From Scytonema sp. UIC 10036 (GTDB lineage: Bacteria; Cyanobacteriota; Cyanobacteriia; Cyanobacteriales; Nostocaceae): a DNA stretch of 64,000 nucleotides. The stretch spans positions 1 to 64,000 of the forward strand of contig NZ_WJFC01000036.1 in NCBI RefSeq assembly GCF_009725235.1, given 5' to 3'. Below are positions 7,506-15,646 of the stretch, piece after piece. The notes under the pieces were generated by a model. It did not search any database. It saw only the letters and a program-made list of their open reading frames with translations, and was not told the DNA's origin. The translations under genes were made by a program, and so were the position numbers. The first letter of the stretch is position 1. The number at the start of each line of letters is the position of its first letter.

Positions 7506-8561
7506 TCACACAGCTACTGCATTAAGATTTTTTGCTGTCTCAAAGAAGAAAGCTACGTTTTCCTCTGGTGTTTCTGGCAAAACACCGTGACCGAGGTTAA
7601 GAATGTGTCCTTTGTTACCTGCTTTGCGAACGGTATCGAGAATGCGATCGCGAATAAACTCCTTAGAACCGAACAGCACACCTGGGTCAAGATTGCCTTG
7701 CACTTTCATTTGCCTGCCCAATCTTTCCCGTGCATCTGCCATGTCTACTGTCCAGTCTACACTGATTATATCTGCACCCGAGTGTGCCATTCTTTCGAGC
7801 AAACCAGCGCTACCGGTGACTAGCAGAATTAAGGGGGTCTCTGGATGAGTTGCCTTAACTTGCTGGAAAACTCTTTGCTGGTAGGGGAGAGCAAAGACTT
7901 CGTAATCTTGAGGGCTTAACTGACCTGCCCAAGAATCAAACATTTGTACTACTTGAGCACCACAGTCAATTTGGTAGCGGACATAGGTGGCGATGGAGTC
8001 TGCCAATTTTCCTAGCAGTTGATGCAGGATGATTGGGTCTGAGAACGCCATATTTTTAATTATGGAGTAGGTTTTAGAACCTTTTCCTTCCACAGCATAA
8101 GCTGCCAATGTCCAGGGAGCACCCACAAAGCCCAAAACTGTTGATTTGTTGCCGACTTCCTGCCGCAACGCCGTTAATATTGGTTTAATAAACGGCAGGG
8201 ATTCTTCTGGTTCTAGAGGATGCAGGTTATCAATTTGCTCAGATGTACGGATGGGCGAGTAAATAATAGGACCTTTGCCTTCCGCAATATCCATATCAAT
8301 GCCTATTCCAGGAAGCGGTGTGACAATGTCAGAGAACAAAATCACCCCATCTGGCTGAAAAGCTTTCCACGGTTGCAAAGATATTTCAATCGCTACTTCC
8401 GGTATTTCCGAGCGATCGCGAAAAGAAGGGTACTTCTCCCTTAAATCTCGATAAGCTTTCATGTACCGTCCTGCTTGCCGCATCATCCACACGGGAGGAC
8501 GATCTAAAACTTCACCACGAGCTGCCCTAAGGAGAAATGGATCGTTAGAGGAAACACCCAT
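7506..8561 (-). CDS. hemE: Uroporphyrinogen decarboxylase HemE
   Basis: 351 aa, the standard length. The enzyme removes four carboxyl groups from uroporphyrinogen III to give coproporphyrinogen III, a shared step to heme, chlorophyll and phycobilins, in the cytoplasm. Signature motifs are clear: [12 protein letters not shown] near residue 24 (active-site arginine), [16 protein letters not shown] (catalytic aspartate), [28 protein letters not shown] and the C-terminal [15 protein letters not shown]. The start [17 protein letters not shown] is typical of cyanobacterial HemE. It is probably the first gene of a two-gene unit with the epimerase. Confidence 0.98.
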   Translation of the reverse strand: MGVSSNDPFLLRAARGEVLDRPPVWMMRQAGRYMKAYRDLREKYPSFRDRSEIPEVAIEISLQPWKAFQPDGVILFSDIVTPLPGIGIDMDIAEGKGPIIYSPIRTSEQIDNLHPLEPEESLPFIKPILTALRQEVGNKSTVLGFVGAPWTLAAYAVEGKGSKTYSIIKNMAFSDPIILHQLLGKLADSIATYVRYQIDCGAQVVQMFDSWAGQLSPQDYEVFALPYQQRVFQQVKATHPETPLILLVTGSAGLLERMAHSGADIISVDWTVDMADARERLGRQMKVQGNLDPGVLFGSKEFIRDRILDTVRKAGNKGHILNLGHGVLPETPEENVAFFFETAKNLNAVAV

Positions 8562-8714
8562 TTAACAATTCATCCTAAACTCTTTTTTGTCATTGTTTAG
8601 CTTATCATTCCCGGTTTGTCCTTTTTCCAAGAGAAATACCTTTTGGGGCTGTTCGCAAAACTTCTTATAAAATTATTGACCAAATGCAAAGTTTTAAGAA
8701 GGAAATCTTGACAA

Positions 8715-8898
8715 TTTTTAACTTGGTCATTAGTTATTGGTCAAGTGTCATTGGTCAAGTGTCATTGGTCAAGTGTCATTGGTCAAGTGTCAAGTGTCAT
8801 TGGTTATTAGTTTTAAATTGTTTACAAAGGACTTTTGACAAATGACAAATGACAACGGACTTTTGACAAAGGACTTTTGACAAATGACAAATGACAAC
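8715..8898. repeat. Tandem repeats before the membrane-protein gene
   Basis: Four copies of a caagtgtcattggt unit (8743-8808) and then two copies of a longer unit containing gacttttgacaaatgacaaatgacaacgg pieces (8828-8898). The second copy contains the start codon of the next gene. Gap 8562-8883 contains no gene. Confidence 0.8.
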
Positions 8899-9591
8899 GG
8901 ACAAAGGTATTTGATAGCTCGATCGCAACGCCAGAAATTTTTCCTACTATTCTGTTTCATGACTGTCTTGGGGTGGGTTGTGGGCGGAATAGCTAGTATA
9001 GCGATAGAAAAGATCCTGGGAGAAATACTATCACCTGAGATTCTTCAGCAACCAAGATGGAACGCCTTTGGGAGGTACATCAGTACTTGTGTGTTTGCGC
9101 TTATCTATGGGATCGATCAAGCACTAGTGGTCAGACAATATACATCTGGTTGGCTGTGGATGATAGCAACAAGTTTGGGCTGGCTGGTTTCCACTAATGT
9201 TTCTACAGCTTGGATTGACTACATTTCATCTATTGCCGCATCCTTAAACAGAACTCTCACTTTTCAAGAAGCTGTGATTTTTGGAATTTTGTCAACGACT
9301 GCGTACATTTTATCGGGGATTTGGCTTGGGCTGTTTCAATGGCTCGTTCTGCGCCGATACGCATCAGGTGCTTGGTGGTGGAATTTTTTACCTTCAGTTT
9401 CATTTTTACTGATTAGTTTTGTGGTAGGATTGCTGTCTTTTGTACAAGATTTTATTCCAGCACCGAGCCGAGATCGGGTAGTGTATTTGAGCGGACAGGG
9501 ATTTACAGCTATTATTCTGGGAATTATCCCAGCTATTGGCTTTTGTACCCTAAAAACAAAACACCGGATACAGATTGACGAAGATGACTAA
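8884..9591 (+). CDS. Hypothetical multi-pass membrane protein
   Basis: 235 aa with about five membrane segments (approximately residues 18-42, 68-85, 90-110, 132-160, 170-190 and a last one near 205-225). No family recognised. The ATG at 8884 is embedded in a repeated sequence (an identical atgacaaatgacaacgg occurs just upstream), so the first residues MTNDNGQ may be repeat-derived and the exact start is uncertain. Its stop codon overlaps the start of the next gene (ATGACTAA at 9584-9591), which indicates translational coupling with oligopeptidase B. Confidence 0.7.
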   Translation: MTNDNGQRYLIARSQRQKFFLLFCFMTVLGWVVGGIASIAIEKILGEILSPEILQQPRWNAFGRYISTCVFALIYGIDQALVVRQYTSGWLWMIATSLGWLVSTNVSTAWIDYISSIAASLNRTLTFQEAVIFGILSTTAYILSGIWLGLFQWLVLRRYASGAWWWNFLPSVSFLLISFVVGLLSFVQDFIPAPSRDRVVYLSGQGFTAIILGIIPAIGFCTLKTKHRIQIDEDD

Positions 9592-11656
9592 AGACAATGC
9601 TTTGCAAACAACACTCACTCCACCCACTGCGTCCAAGAAACCTCATGTCTTAGAGTTACACGGCGATCGTCGTATTGATAATTACTTTTGGATGCGCGAG
9701 ATTGATAATCCAGACACGATCGCTTATTTGGAAGCTGAAAACGCTTACACTGAGGCTATGATGCAGCATACAGAAGCATTGCAAACAAAGCTTTATGAGG
9801 AAATGCTAGCTCGCATCAAAGAAACGGACTTATCAGTACCCTATCGCAAAAATAATTATTATTATTATTCACGTACTGAAGAAGGTAAGGCGTATCCAAT
9901 ACACTGTCGCAAACGAGGTAGCCTTGTTGCCCCTGAAGAAGTGCTGTTAGACCAAAACGAATTAGCACTAGAGCACGAATTTTTTAGTTTGGGCGTCTTG
10001 AATGTTAGCCCCAATCACAAAATTCTAGCTTACTCAGTTGATACGAGTGGAGCCGAGCAATACACGCTTTTCTTTCTCGATCTAACCACAAACAAGCTAT
10101 ACCCAGAAACTATCCCTGAAACTTATTATTCTTTTGCCTGGGCAAATGATAATAAAACGGTATTCTATACCAAAATTGATTCTGCAAATCGTCCATATCA
10201 ACTTTTTAGACATACTTTAGGAACTTCTGTAGATGAAGACGTGCTCATTTTTCACGAACCAGATGATGCTTTCTTTTTAGAAGTTGGTAAAACGAGAAGC
10301 GAAGCATACATTTTGATGAGTTTGGGTAGCCAAATTACATCAGAAATTCATTACTTAGATGCCAACGAGCCCAATGGAAATTTTCAAATTTTTCTCCCAC
10401 GAAAGACAGGTGTATTATACGATATTGACCATCACAGCGATTCCTTTTACATTGTCACTAATGAAGAAGGAATTAACTTTAAACTCCTGAAAACTCTTGT
10501 CGCCTCACCAGCAAAAGAACATTGGCAAACTGTTATTCCCCATCGAGAAGATATTATGCTTTCGGGCATTAGCTTGTTTGCCAACCATATGGTGATTTAT
10601 GAAAGGCAAGGTGGGTTACCTGTAGGACGAGTACAAAATTTATCGACAGGAAACATCTATCAAATTTCCTTTCCAGAACCAACTTACGATTTTTACGAAA
10701 GTAGTAACCCTGAATTTCATACAACAACCTTGCGTTTTAATTACACCTCCTTCACCACTCCCCATTCTGTATTTGACTATGACATGGAAACAAATCAGCG
10801 AGAGTTGAAAAAAGAGATAGAAGTTCTGGGTGGATACGATCGCAGTCAGTACCAAAGTGAATGGTTAGTTGCTACCTCTGCTAATGGGACAAAAGTTCCC
10901 ATATCTATTGTTTACAAAAAGGGCATTCAAAAAAATGGTAAAAATGCTTTATTCTTAACAGGATATGGTTCTTATGGTTATCCTTCATCTTCTTCATTTT
11001 CTTCCAATCTACTTTCATTATTAGACCGTGGAGTTGTCTTCGCGATTGCCCATATTCGTGGTGGTGGTGAAATGGGAAGGAAGTGGTATGAAGATGGCAA
11101 ATTTTTGAAGAAAAAGAACACCTTTACCGATTTTATTGCTTGTGCTGAGTACTTGATTGGCGAAAAATGGACATCAAGCGATCGCCTCGCGATCTCTGGT
11201 GGAAGTGCAGGTGGCTTATTGATGGGCGCAGTCATGAATATGCGCCCCGATCTTTTTAAAGCCGTTATTGCGGATGTTCCATTTGTAGACGTAGTGACAA
11301 CCATATTGGATACTTCCTTACCCCTCTCAGTAACAGAGTGGGAAGAATGGGGTAATCCAAACGATAAAGTTTATTACGACTACATAAAATCCTACTCTCC
11401 CTATGACAATGTTGAAGCCAAGGATTACCCAGATACGCTAATTTTGGCGGGGTTAAATGACTCTCGTGTCAAATATTGGGAACCAGCAAAATGGACGGCA
11501 AAACTGCGAGAACTCAAAACAGACAGTAACATTCTTCTGCTAAGAACCAATATGGGTGCAGGGCATAGCGGCGCATCCGGGCGTTATGAAAGCTTGAAGG
11601 AACTCGCTTTTGAATACGCCTTTGTTTTAGATAGGTTGGGTTTGGCAGATAGTTAA
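9584..11656 (+). CDS. ptrB: Oligopeptidase B (prolyl oligopeptidase family serine peptidase)
   Basis: 690 aa from the ATG at 9584 (an upstream in-frame TTG at 9575 is less likely). The N-terminal half is the seven-bladed propeller region opening with the family's HGDRRIDNYFWMRE. The C-terminal half is the alpha/beta hydrolase domain: RGGGEMGRKWYEDGK, the nucleophile serine in SGGSAGGLLMG, the aspartate in AGLNDSRVKYWEP and the histidine in GAGHSGASGRYESLKE. Motifs and length match oligopeptidase B, which cleaves short peptides after Arg/Lys in the cytoplasm. It overlaps the upstream membrane-protein gene by 8 bases. A possible hairpin terminator follows at 11682-11702. Confidence 0.93.
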   Translation: MTKDNALQTTLTPPTASKKPHVLELHGDRRIDNYFWMREIDNPDTIAYLEAENAYTEAMMQHTEALQTKLYEEMLARIKETDLSVPYRKNNYYYYSRTEEGKAYPIHCRKRGSLVAPEEVLLDQNELALEHEFFSLGVLNVSPNHKILAYSVDTSGAEQYTLFFLDLTTNKLYPETIPETYYSFAWANDNKTVFYTKIDSANRPYQLFRHTLGTSVDEDVLIFHEPDDAFFLEVGKTRSEAYILMSLGSQITSEIHYLDANEPNGNFQIFLPRKTGVLYDIDHHSDSFYIVTNEEGINFKLLKTLVASPAKEHWQTVIPHREDIMLSGISLFANHMVIYERQGGLPVGRVQNLSTGNIYQISFPEPTYDFYESSNPEFHTTTLRFNYTSFTTPHSVFDYDMETNQRELKKEIEVLGGYDRSQYQSEWLVATSANGTKVPISIVYKKGIQKNGKNALFLTGYGSYGYPSSSSFSSNLLSLLDRGVVFAIAHIRGGGEMGRKWYEDGKFLKKKNTFTDFIACAEYLIGEKWTSSDRLAISGGSAGGLLMGAVMNMRPDLFKAVIADVPFVDVVTTILDTSLPLSVTEWEEWGNPNDKVYYDYIKSYSPYDNVEAKDYPDTLILAGLNDSRVKYWEPAKWTAKLRELKTDSNILLLRTNMGAGHSGASGRYESLKELAFEYAFVLDRLGLADS

Positions 11657-11681
11657 TTGTAAGTTCACCAGTGTAAGAAAT

Positions 11682-11702
11682 ATCCCCCTTAAAAAGGGGG
11701 AT
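11682..11702 (+). terminator. Hairpin after oligopeptidase B
   Basis: atccccctt / aagggggat arms around an AAA loop, 26 bases past the stop codon. The stem is strong, but the following sequence is not T-rich, so termination activity is uncertain. Confidence 0.45.
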
Positions 11703-11788
11703 TGGAGGGATCGACAACGTGTACAACACCCAAAGTAGCGTTGATGCTGCGTAAGCCCTAAAATTAAATGAAAAATGCTTCTATGCTT

Positions 11789-11820
11789 GTAGTTGCGCTT
11801 TAGAGCTAAAGCGCAACTAC
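11789..11820. repeat. Perfect 32-base palindrome
   Basis: Fifteen-base arms with two bases between them, reading gtagttgcgctttag and its reverse complement. This kind of short palindrome is often a dispersed repeat in cyanobacterial genomes. The stretch 11657-12315 otherwise contains only AT-rich DNA, a run of gaaaagta repeats at 12150-12190 and the inverted repeat at 12202-12301. Confidence 0.7.
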
Positions 11821-12201
11821 GAACATTTTAGAAGTTGAACTACTGAGTAATGCCTTGCAACGAACTGAGAATATTTTACAAAATCTTCACTAGTTTCTCA
11901 CATTTTATATGTAGGCTCGACTTGAAACTCTCATTGAGACGGAAGTCATGCATTTGAAAAATAGTTCAAATCGAAAAGTTGGCTCAATACACATAGATGA
12001 TTTTTAGACAATGCATAAGTTCTACAAACAACTTCATTTAGAAAACTTAGCTATATTCTTGCTTAGTTATATTGTTATAAAAATATAAAAACAAAGGTTT
12101 TATTGTTTCTTTAAAAAATCTGTGCAACATAACCATCAAAACTCAAAAAGTAAGAAAAGTAGGAAAAGTAGGAAAAGCCGGAAAAGTAACAGAAGTAATA
12201 A

Positions 12202-12301
12202 GAATTCATCAAAAATTTTATACAAAGTTAATAGAAAATTTTATAAGAGGCATCTACTATCAAGTTAATGTAGTGTAATTTAATAAAGTTTTGATGAATT
12301 C
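12202..12301. promoter_or_regulatory. 13-bp inverted repeat upstream of the HTH/AAA gene
   Basis: gaattcatcaaaa at 12202-12214 has its exact reverse complement at 12289-12301, ending 14 bases before the start codon. It could be a pair of operator half-sites or a stem in the 5' untranslated RNA. Function is a guess. Confidence 0.35.
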
Positions 12302-12315
12302 CATAAGAAAATCAA

Positions 12316-13782
12316 ATGGAAGTGTATCAAATTATGATGTTAAAACAATCTAAACTCAGGAGAAGACGAGGAGTTGTATTAACTTCCATAGGGATTAAAC
12401 GGTTACAGGAAGCAATTGTTTACGTAGAAATGACGGAAAACAAAGGCGATCGCTTGAGCCTGGAACAGCTAAGCGATCGCATTAGTATTTCCACTAAAAC
12501 TGTGAGTAAATTATGGTCTTCAAATGCAGGTGTAGACCAAAAAACATTGAAGCTTTGCTTTAGTGCTTTTAATTTGGAATTACAAAGAGAAGACTACACT
12601 GAGGTGAGTGAATCTGCGGAAAATCAAACATTGGAATTTTTATCCGAAAATTCATACATAGAAGAGCCTTCTCAATTTTCCGAATTCAACTCTTTTGCAC
12701 AAAAATATTACAAACAAGCTGAAGAGATGGAAAATTTTGGACCCTACCCAGATGGTCCTTTACCTCTAGGTTCTCCCTTTTATATTGACCGTCCCCCACT
12801 AGAGAAACGCGTTTATCAAGAAGTCGCTCAACCAGGTTGTGTGATTCGGATTCGGGCTCCCAAACAGATGGGTAAAAGTTCTTTGGTGTTGCGACTGTTA
12901 GCCTTTGCACAGACGCAAGGATATCATACGGTGAATCTGAATTGTTTTCAATTTGACAGTGAGTGCCTAACCGATATAAATAAGCTATTGCGTCGTCTTT
13001 GCTGGCGAATTGCAACAGAATTAGGAATTGCTCCCAACATCAAGGAAAAATGGGATGAAGATATTGGTTATAACTTGAGTAGCAGCTTTTATTTAGAAAA
13101 CTATTTACTCAATCAATGTCAAAAACCAGTCGTTTTGGTATTGAATGAAATTGACCGTTTTTTTGAATCTCCTCACATTTGTCAAGATTTTTTTGCCTTG
13201 TTGCGCTCGTGGTGTGAGGAAGCACGACACAATCGCAACTGGCAAAAGTTAAGGTTAGTCATGGTTTACTCAATGGAAGAGTACGTCTCTCTAGATATTA
13301 ACCTCTCTCCTTTTAATATAGGTCTACCTATTCGTTTGAACGAATTTACCCAAACACAAGTAGAAGATTTAGCTAGACGTTATAGGTTCAATCTGTGTAA
13401 ACCTAGAGATATTGAGCAACTGATATCCCTAGTAGGGGGACATCCAGCGCTGATTCAGATGAGTTTTTACTATCTTTGCTGTCAAGAAATAACCATGCAA
13501 GAACTGATACAGGATGCGATCGCAAATGGTGGCATTTATCGCTATCATTTATGGCGATACTCCATAAAACTGCAAGAAAACCCTGGCTTGGCAAAGACCT
13601 ACGCTAAAATTTTGGCTTCCCAGCAAGATATATTTCTTAATCCTATTGAAGCTTACAAACTGGAAAGTTTGGGATTAATTCGCTTTGAGGGCGATCGCAT
13701 TTTACCTCGTTGCAAACTCTACTGGGCTTATTTTCAAAAACAGCTATCAACAATTGAATTGGAGATACCAAGTAAGAGGTAG
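12316..13782 (+). CDS. HTH and AAA-like ATPase domain protein, putative regulator
   Basis: 488 aa. Residues about 18-90 form a helix-turn-helix-like region (LSLEQLSDRISISTKTVSKLW...) of the type that precedes AAA-like domains in many cyanobacterial proteins. Residues about 140-440 are an AAA-like ATPase: Walker A variant APKQMGKSSL, Walker B VVLVLNEIDRFF, and a downstream LVGGHPALIQMSFYYL helix typical of this group. No catalytic effector domain follows. Such proteins are thought to be signalling or transcription-linked ATPases; the substrate is unknown. It is one of two genes between the housekeeping region and the PKS operon, so a role in controlling that operon is possible. An alternative start is the ATG at 12334. 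Confidence 0.75.
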   Translation: MEVYQIMMLKQSKLRRRRGVVLTSIGIKRLQEAIVYVEMTENKGDRLSLEQLSDRISISTKTVSKLWSSNAGVDQKTLKLCFSAFNLELQREDYTEVSESAENQTLEFLSENSYIEEPSQFSEFNSFAQKYYKQAEEMENFGPYPDGPLPLGSPFYIDRPPLEKRVYQEVAQPGCVIRIRAPKQMGKSSLVLRLLAFAQTQGYHTVNLNCFQFDSECLTDINKLLRRLCWRIATELGIAPNIKEKWDEDIGYNLSSSFYLENYLLNQCQKPVVLVLNEIDRFFESPHICQDFFALLRSWCEEARHNRNWQKLRLVMVYSMEEYVSLDINLSPFNIGLPIRLNEFTQTQVEDLARRYRFNLCKPRDIEQLISLVGGHPALIQMSFYYLCCQEITMQELIQDAIANGGIYRYHLWRYSIKLQENPGLAKTYAKILASQQDIFLNPIEAYKLESLGLIRFEGDRILPRCKLYWAYFQKQLSTIELEIPSKR

Positions 13783-14061
13783 TCTATACTTAACCAATCT
13801 CACATCTTGCACTTAATATAAAATCGCTGATTTTCACATCAATAATTATGTATATTCTCTATCTTTATGAGGAATCAGCGGTATGTGTAAACGTAAGGAT
13901 TCAGGTTTGGGAGGTATTGACAAATTTGATATCTTCAGGACAATATCAAAATTATAGAAGAGTCAACAAAAATCCAGTAATTAATAAGCAATATCATTAA
14001 ACTTTGGACAAAAATAAAAGAAATAGAAAATTTTAAGTTTTCTCAAAAGGAGTATGGAAAA

Positions 14062-15216
14062 TTGAGACAGAATTGCTTAGGAGAATTTTGTAGTTATCTG
14101 AATTTCGAAAAGATGTTCATACAAACCATAGACCATTTGGGGGTAGTTGCACGGATAGTATATATGATTTTTTATCAGACAATACCTGTAAAAACAGAAA
14201 TTTTTTGCACTAACTTTAATAAAAGATGTAATAATTATTACTTGGATGCTTTTGGGAAATCAATGATTATGTATAGTATCAAAGATGTTGAAATCCAGAA
14301 GATAGAACATTTTGGGGTGACGCCAATAATAGTAGATTCAATCGAACAAGTCATTAAAGGTGACAAAATAGTTTGCTCATTTACATTTGTCCCCGATCGC
14401 AAGCCACTCCGACATTATTACGATCCACAAGAGCTACAAGAATGGGCTTTCTCAGATATTAAGCTTAACGGAATTCTTTCCCCTCTATGGGTTCGTCACC
14501 ATCCGAGTGTACCAGGACAATATGAGTTGGTTGCGGGACTGCGGCGATTGAAAGCGGCAGTGATTTTAGGACTAGATGCTGTTCCAGTCAAGGTTTTTAA
14601 TTGGGATGACCTTAGCGCTTTCCACGCTGCAATATCTTCAAATACAAATCGTCAAAATTTCAGTGCTTTAGAAGAGTTAGATAATACTCTGCGATTACTG
14701 GAAATTAAACTGGAATATGACACAGAAGAAGTTGTTAGTTTTCTCTACCGGATGAATAACGCCACAAAAGGAAACACTAACCAAAACGTTTTGGTTAGCA
14801 AAGAAGCTGAACTTGTGCAACAGGTATTTGATTCATTGGGGCGAATTACCTGGCAATCGTTCGTTACCACTCGACTTCCTTTATGCAAAAAACCAGTAGA
14901 GATATTAAATGCAATTCGTTTGGGCAAAATTCAGTATACTAAAGGGATCGTGATTGCTGGTGTCAAAGACGAAACTCACAGACAAAATCTGCTCGAAGAT
15001 GCAATTAGCGATTCTCTGAGCCTTTCTGAAATTAAACAACGGGTTAAAGCATTGAACGATCTGCTCAAAGCACCCGCAGAACCGGTCAGCCTCAAGCAAC
15101 GCTTGACTAATACTGTCCAGATGGCAAAGAAAAACCAAATGCTTTGGAGTGACAAACACAAAACTAAGCAACTAGAACAGTTGCTTAATCAGCTTGAAGC
15201 AATTGTTATGGTTTGA
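14062..15216 (+). CDS. ParB-like nuclease-domain protein
   Basis: 384 aa from a TTG start that has a good AAAGGAG site nine bases upstream; a shorter 317 aa form from the ATG at 14263 is also possible, and the first ~65 residues look unlike the family. The ParB/sulfiredoxin-like N-terminal domain is at about residues 110-190: ILSPLWVRHHPSVPGQYELVAGLRRLKAAVILGLDAVPVKV, with GLRRLKAA standing for the usual GERRxxAA box. A helical region follows that may bind DNA. Proteins of this type act in plasmid or chromosome partition, or as transcription regulators. No ParA partner is beside it. Position immediately upstream of the PKS operon suggests regulation or shared transfer, without proof. Confidence 0.75.
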   Translation: MRQNCLGEFCSYLNFEKMFIQTIDHLGVVARIVYMIFYQTIPVKTEIFCTNFNKRCNNYYLDAFGKSMIMYSIKDVEIQKIEHFGVTPIIVDSIEQVIKGDKIVCSFTFVPDRKPLRHYYDPQELQEWAFSDIKLNGILSPLWVRHHPSVPGQYELVAGLRRLKAAVILGLDAVPVKVFNWDDLSAFHAAISSNTNRQNFSALEELDNTLRLLEIKLEYDTEEVVSFLYRMNNATKGNTNQNVLVSKEAELVQQVFDSLGRITWQSFVTTRLPLCKKPVEILNAIRLGKIQYTKGIVIAGVKDETHRQNLLEDAISDSLSLSEIKQRVKALNDLLKAPAEPVSLKQRLTNTVQMAKKNQMLWSDKHKTKQLEQLLNQLEAIVMV

Positions 15217-15232
15217 CTTAGATTATGGGCAG

Positions 15233-15293
15233 ATTAAGTACTTGCATAAGTGCAATTGGCTCACTAACAATAGCACTTGTCCAAGTACTTAAT
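15233..15293 (+). terminator. Hairpin after the ParB-like gene
   Basis: Outer arms attaagtacttg (15233-15244) and caagtacttaat (15282-15293) pair exactly, with further pairing inside (agtgc / gcact). It starts 16 bases after the stop codon. It separates the ParB-like gene from the PKS operon, so the operon probably has its own promoter. Confidence 0.55.
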
Positions 15294-15646
15294 TATGGTA
15301 AATATCGCTAATATTTTCAACTAGATGAAACCTACTACCGCCCAGTGAGCAGTAACATTTGTTAATTGAAAAGTGGTTATCAATAGTAAGAAAATGTGTT
15401 ATTATGATTTGAAAATAAAGTAATGTTTGTAAATGTAGCCTGTAAGTTCGCTATGTTCATGATAACCATCAATCTATATGAATCCAGGCTTAACGTTTTT
15501 GCTGCAAAGAAGTTGACATAGCGATATATATATTATGAATTAATATACAATCCGTAATTTTGAGAAAGCTAGAAAAGAGATGGTTCGCCTGTACAAGTTA
15601 GTGCGATTTTTAATGCCTTACATTTAACTCCGAATTCTTAAGAATT
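15294..15646 (+). promoter_or_regulatory. Leader region of the PKS/NRPS operon
   Basis: 353 bases without a gene, AT-rich. A TTGACA at 15513-15518 is followed by TATATATATTATGAATTAATAT-like DNA, so a promoter here is likely, but the spacing to the best -10 candidates (15534 or 15541) is not ideal. A palindrome gaattcttaagaatt lies right before the ATG at 15647 and there is no clear Shine-Dalgarno site. This is the only obvious place for the promoter of the ~48 kb operon in the window. Confidence 0.35.

Noticed and set aside
11789..11820. Palindrome as a terminator
   Set aside because: It is 133 bases past the stop codon, has no T tract, and a nearer hairpin exists at 11682-11702.
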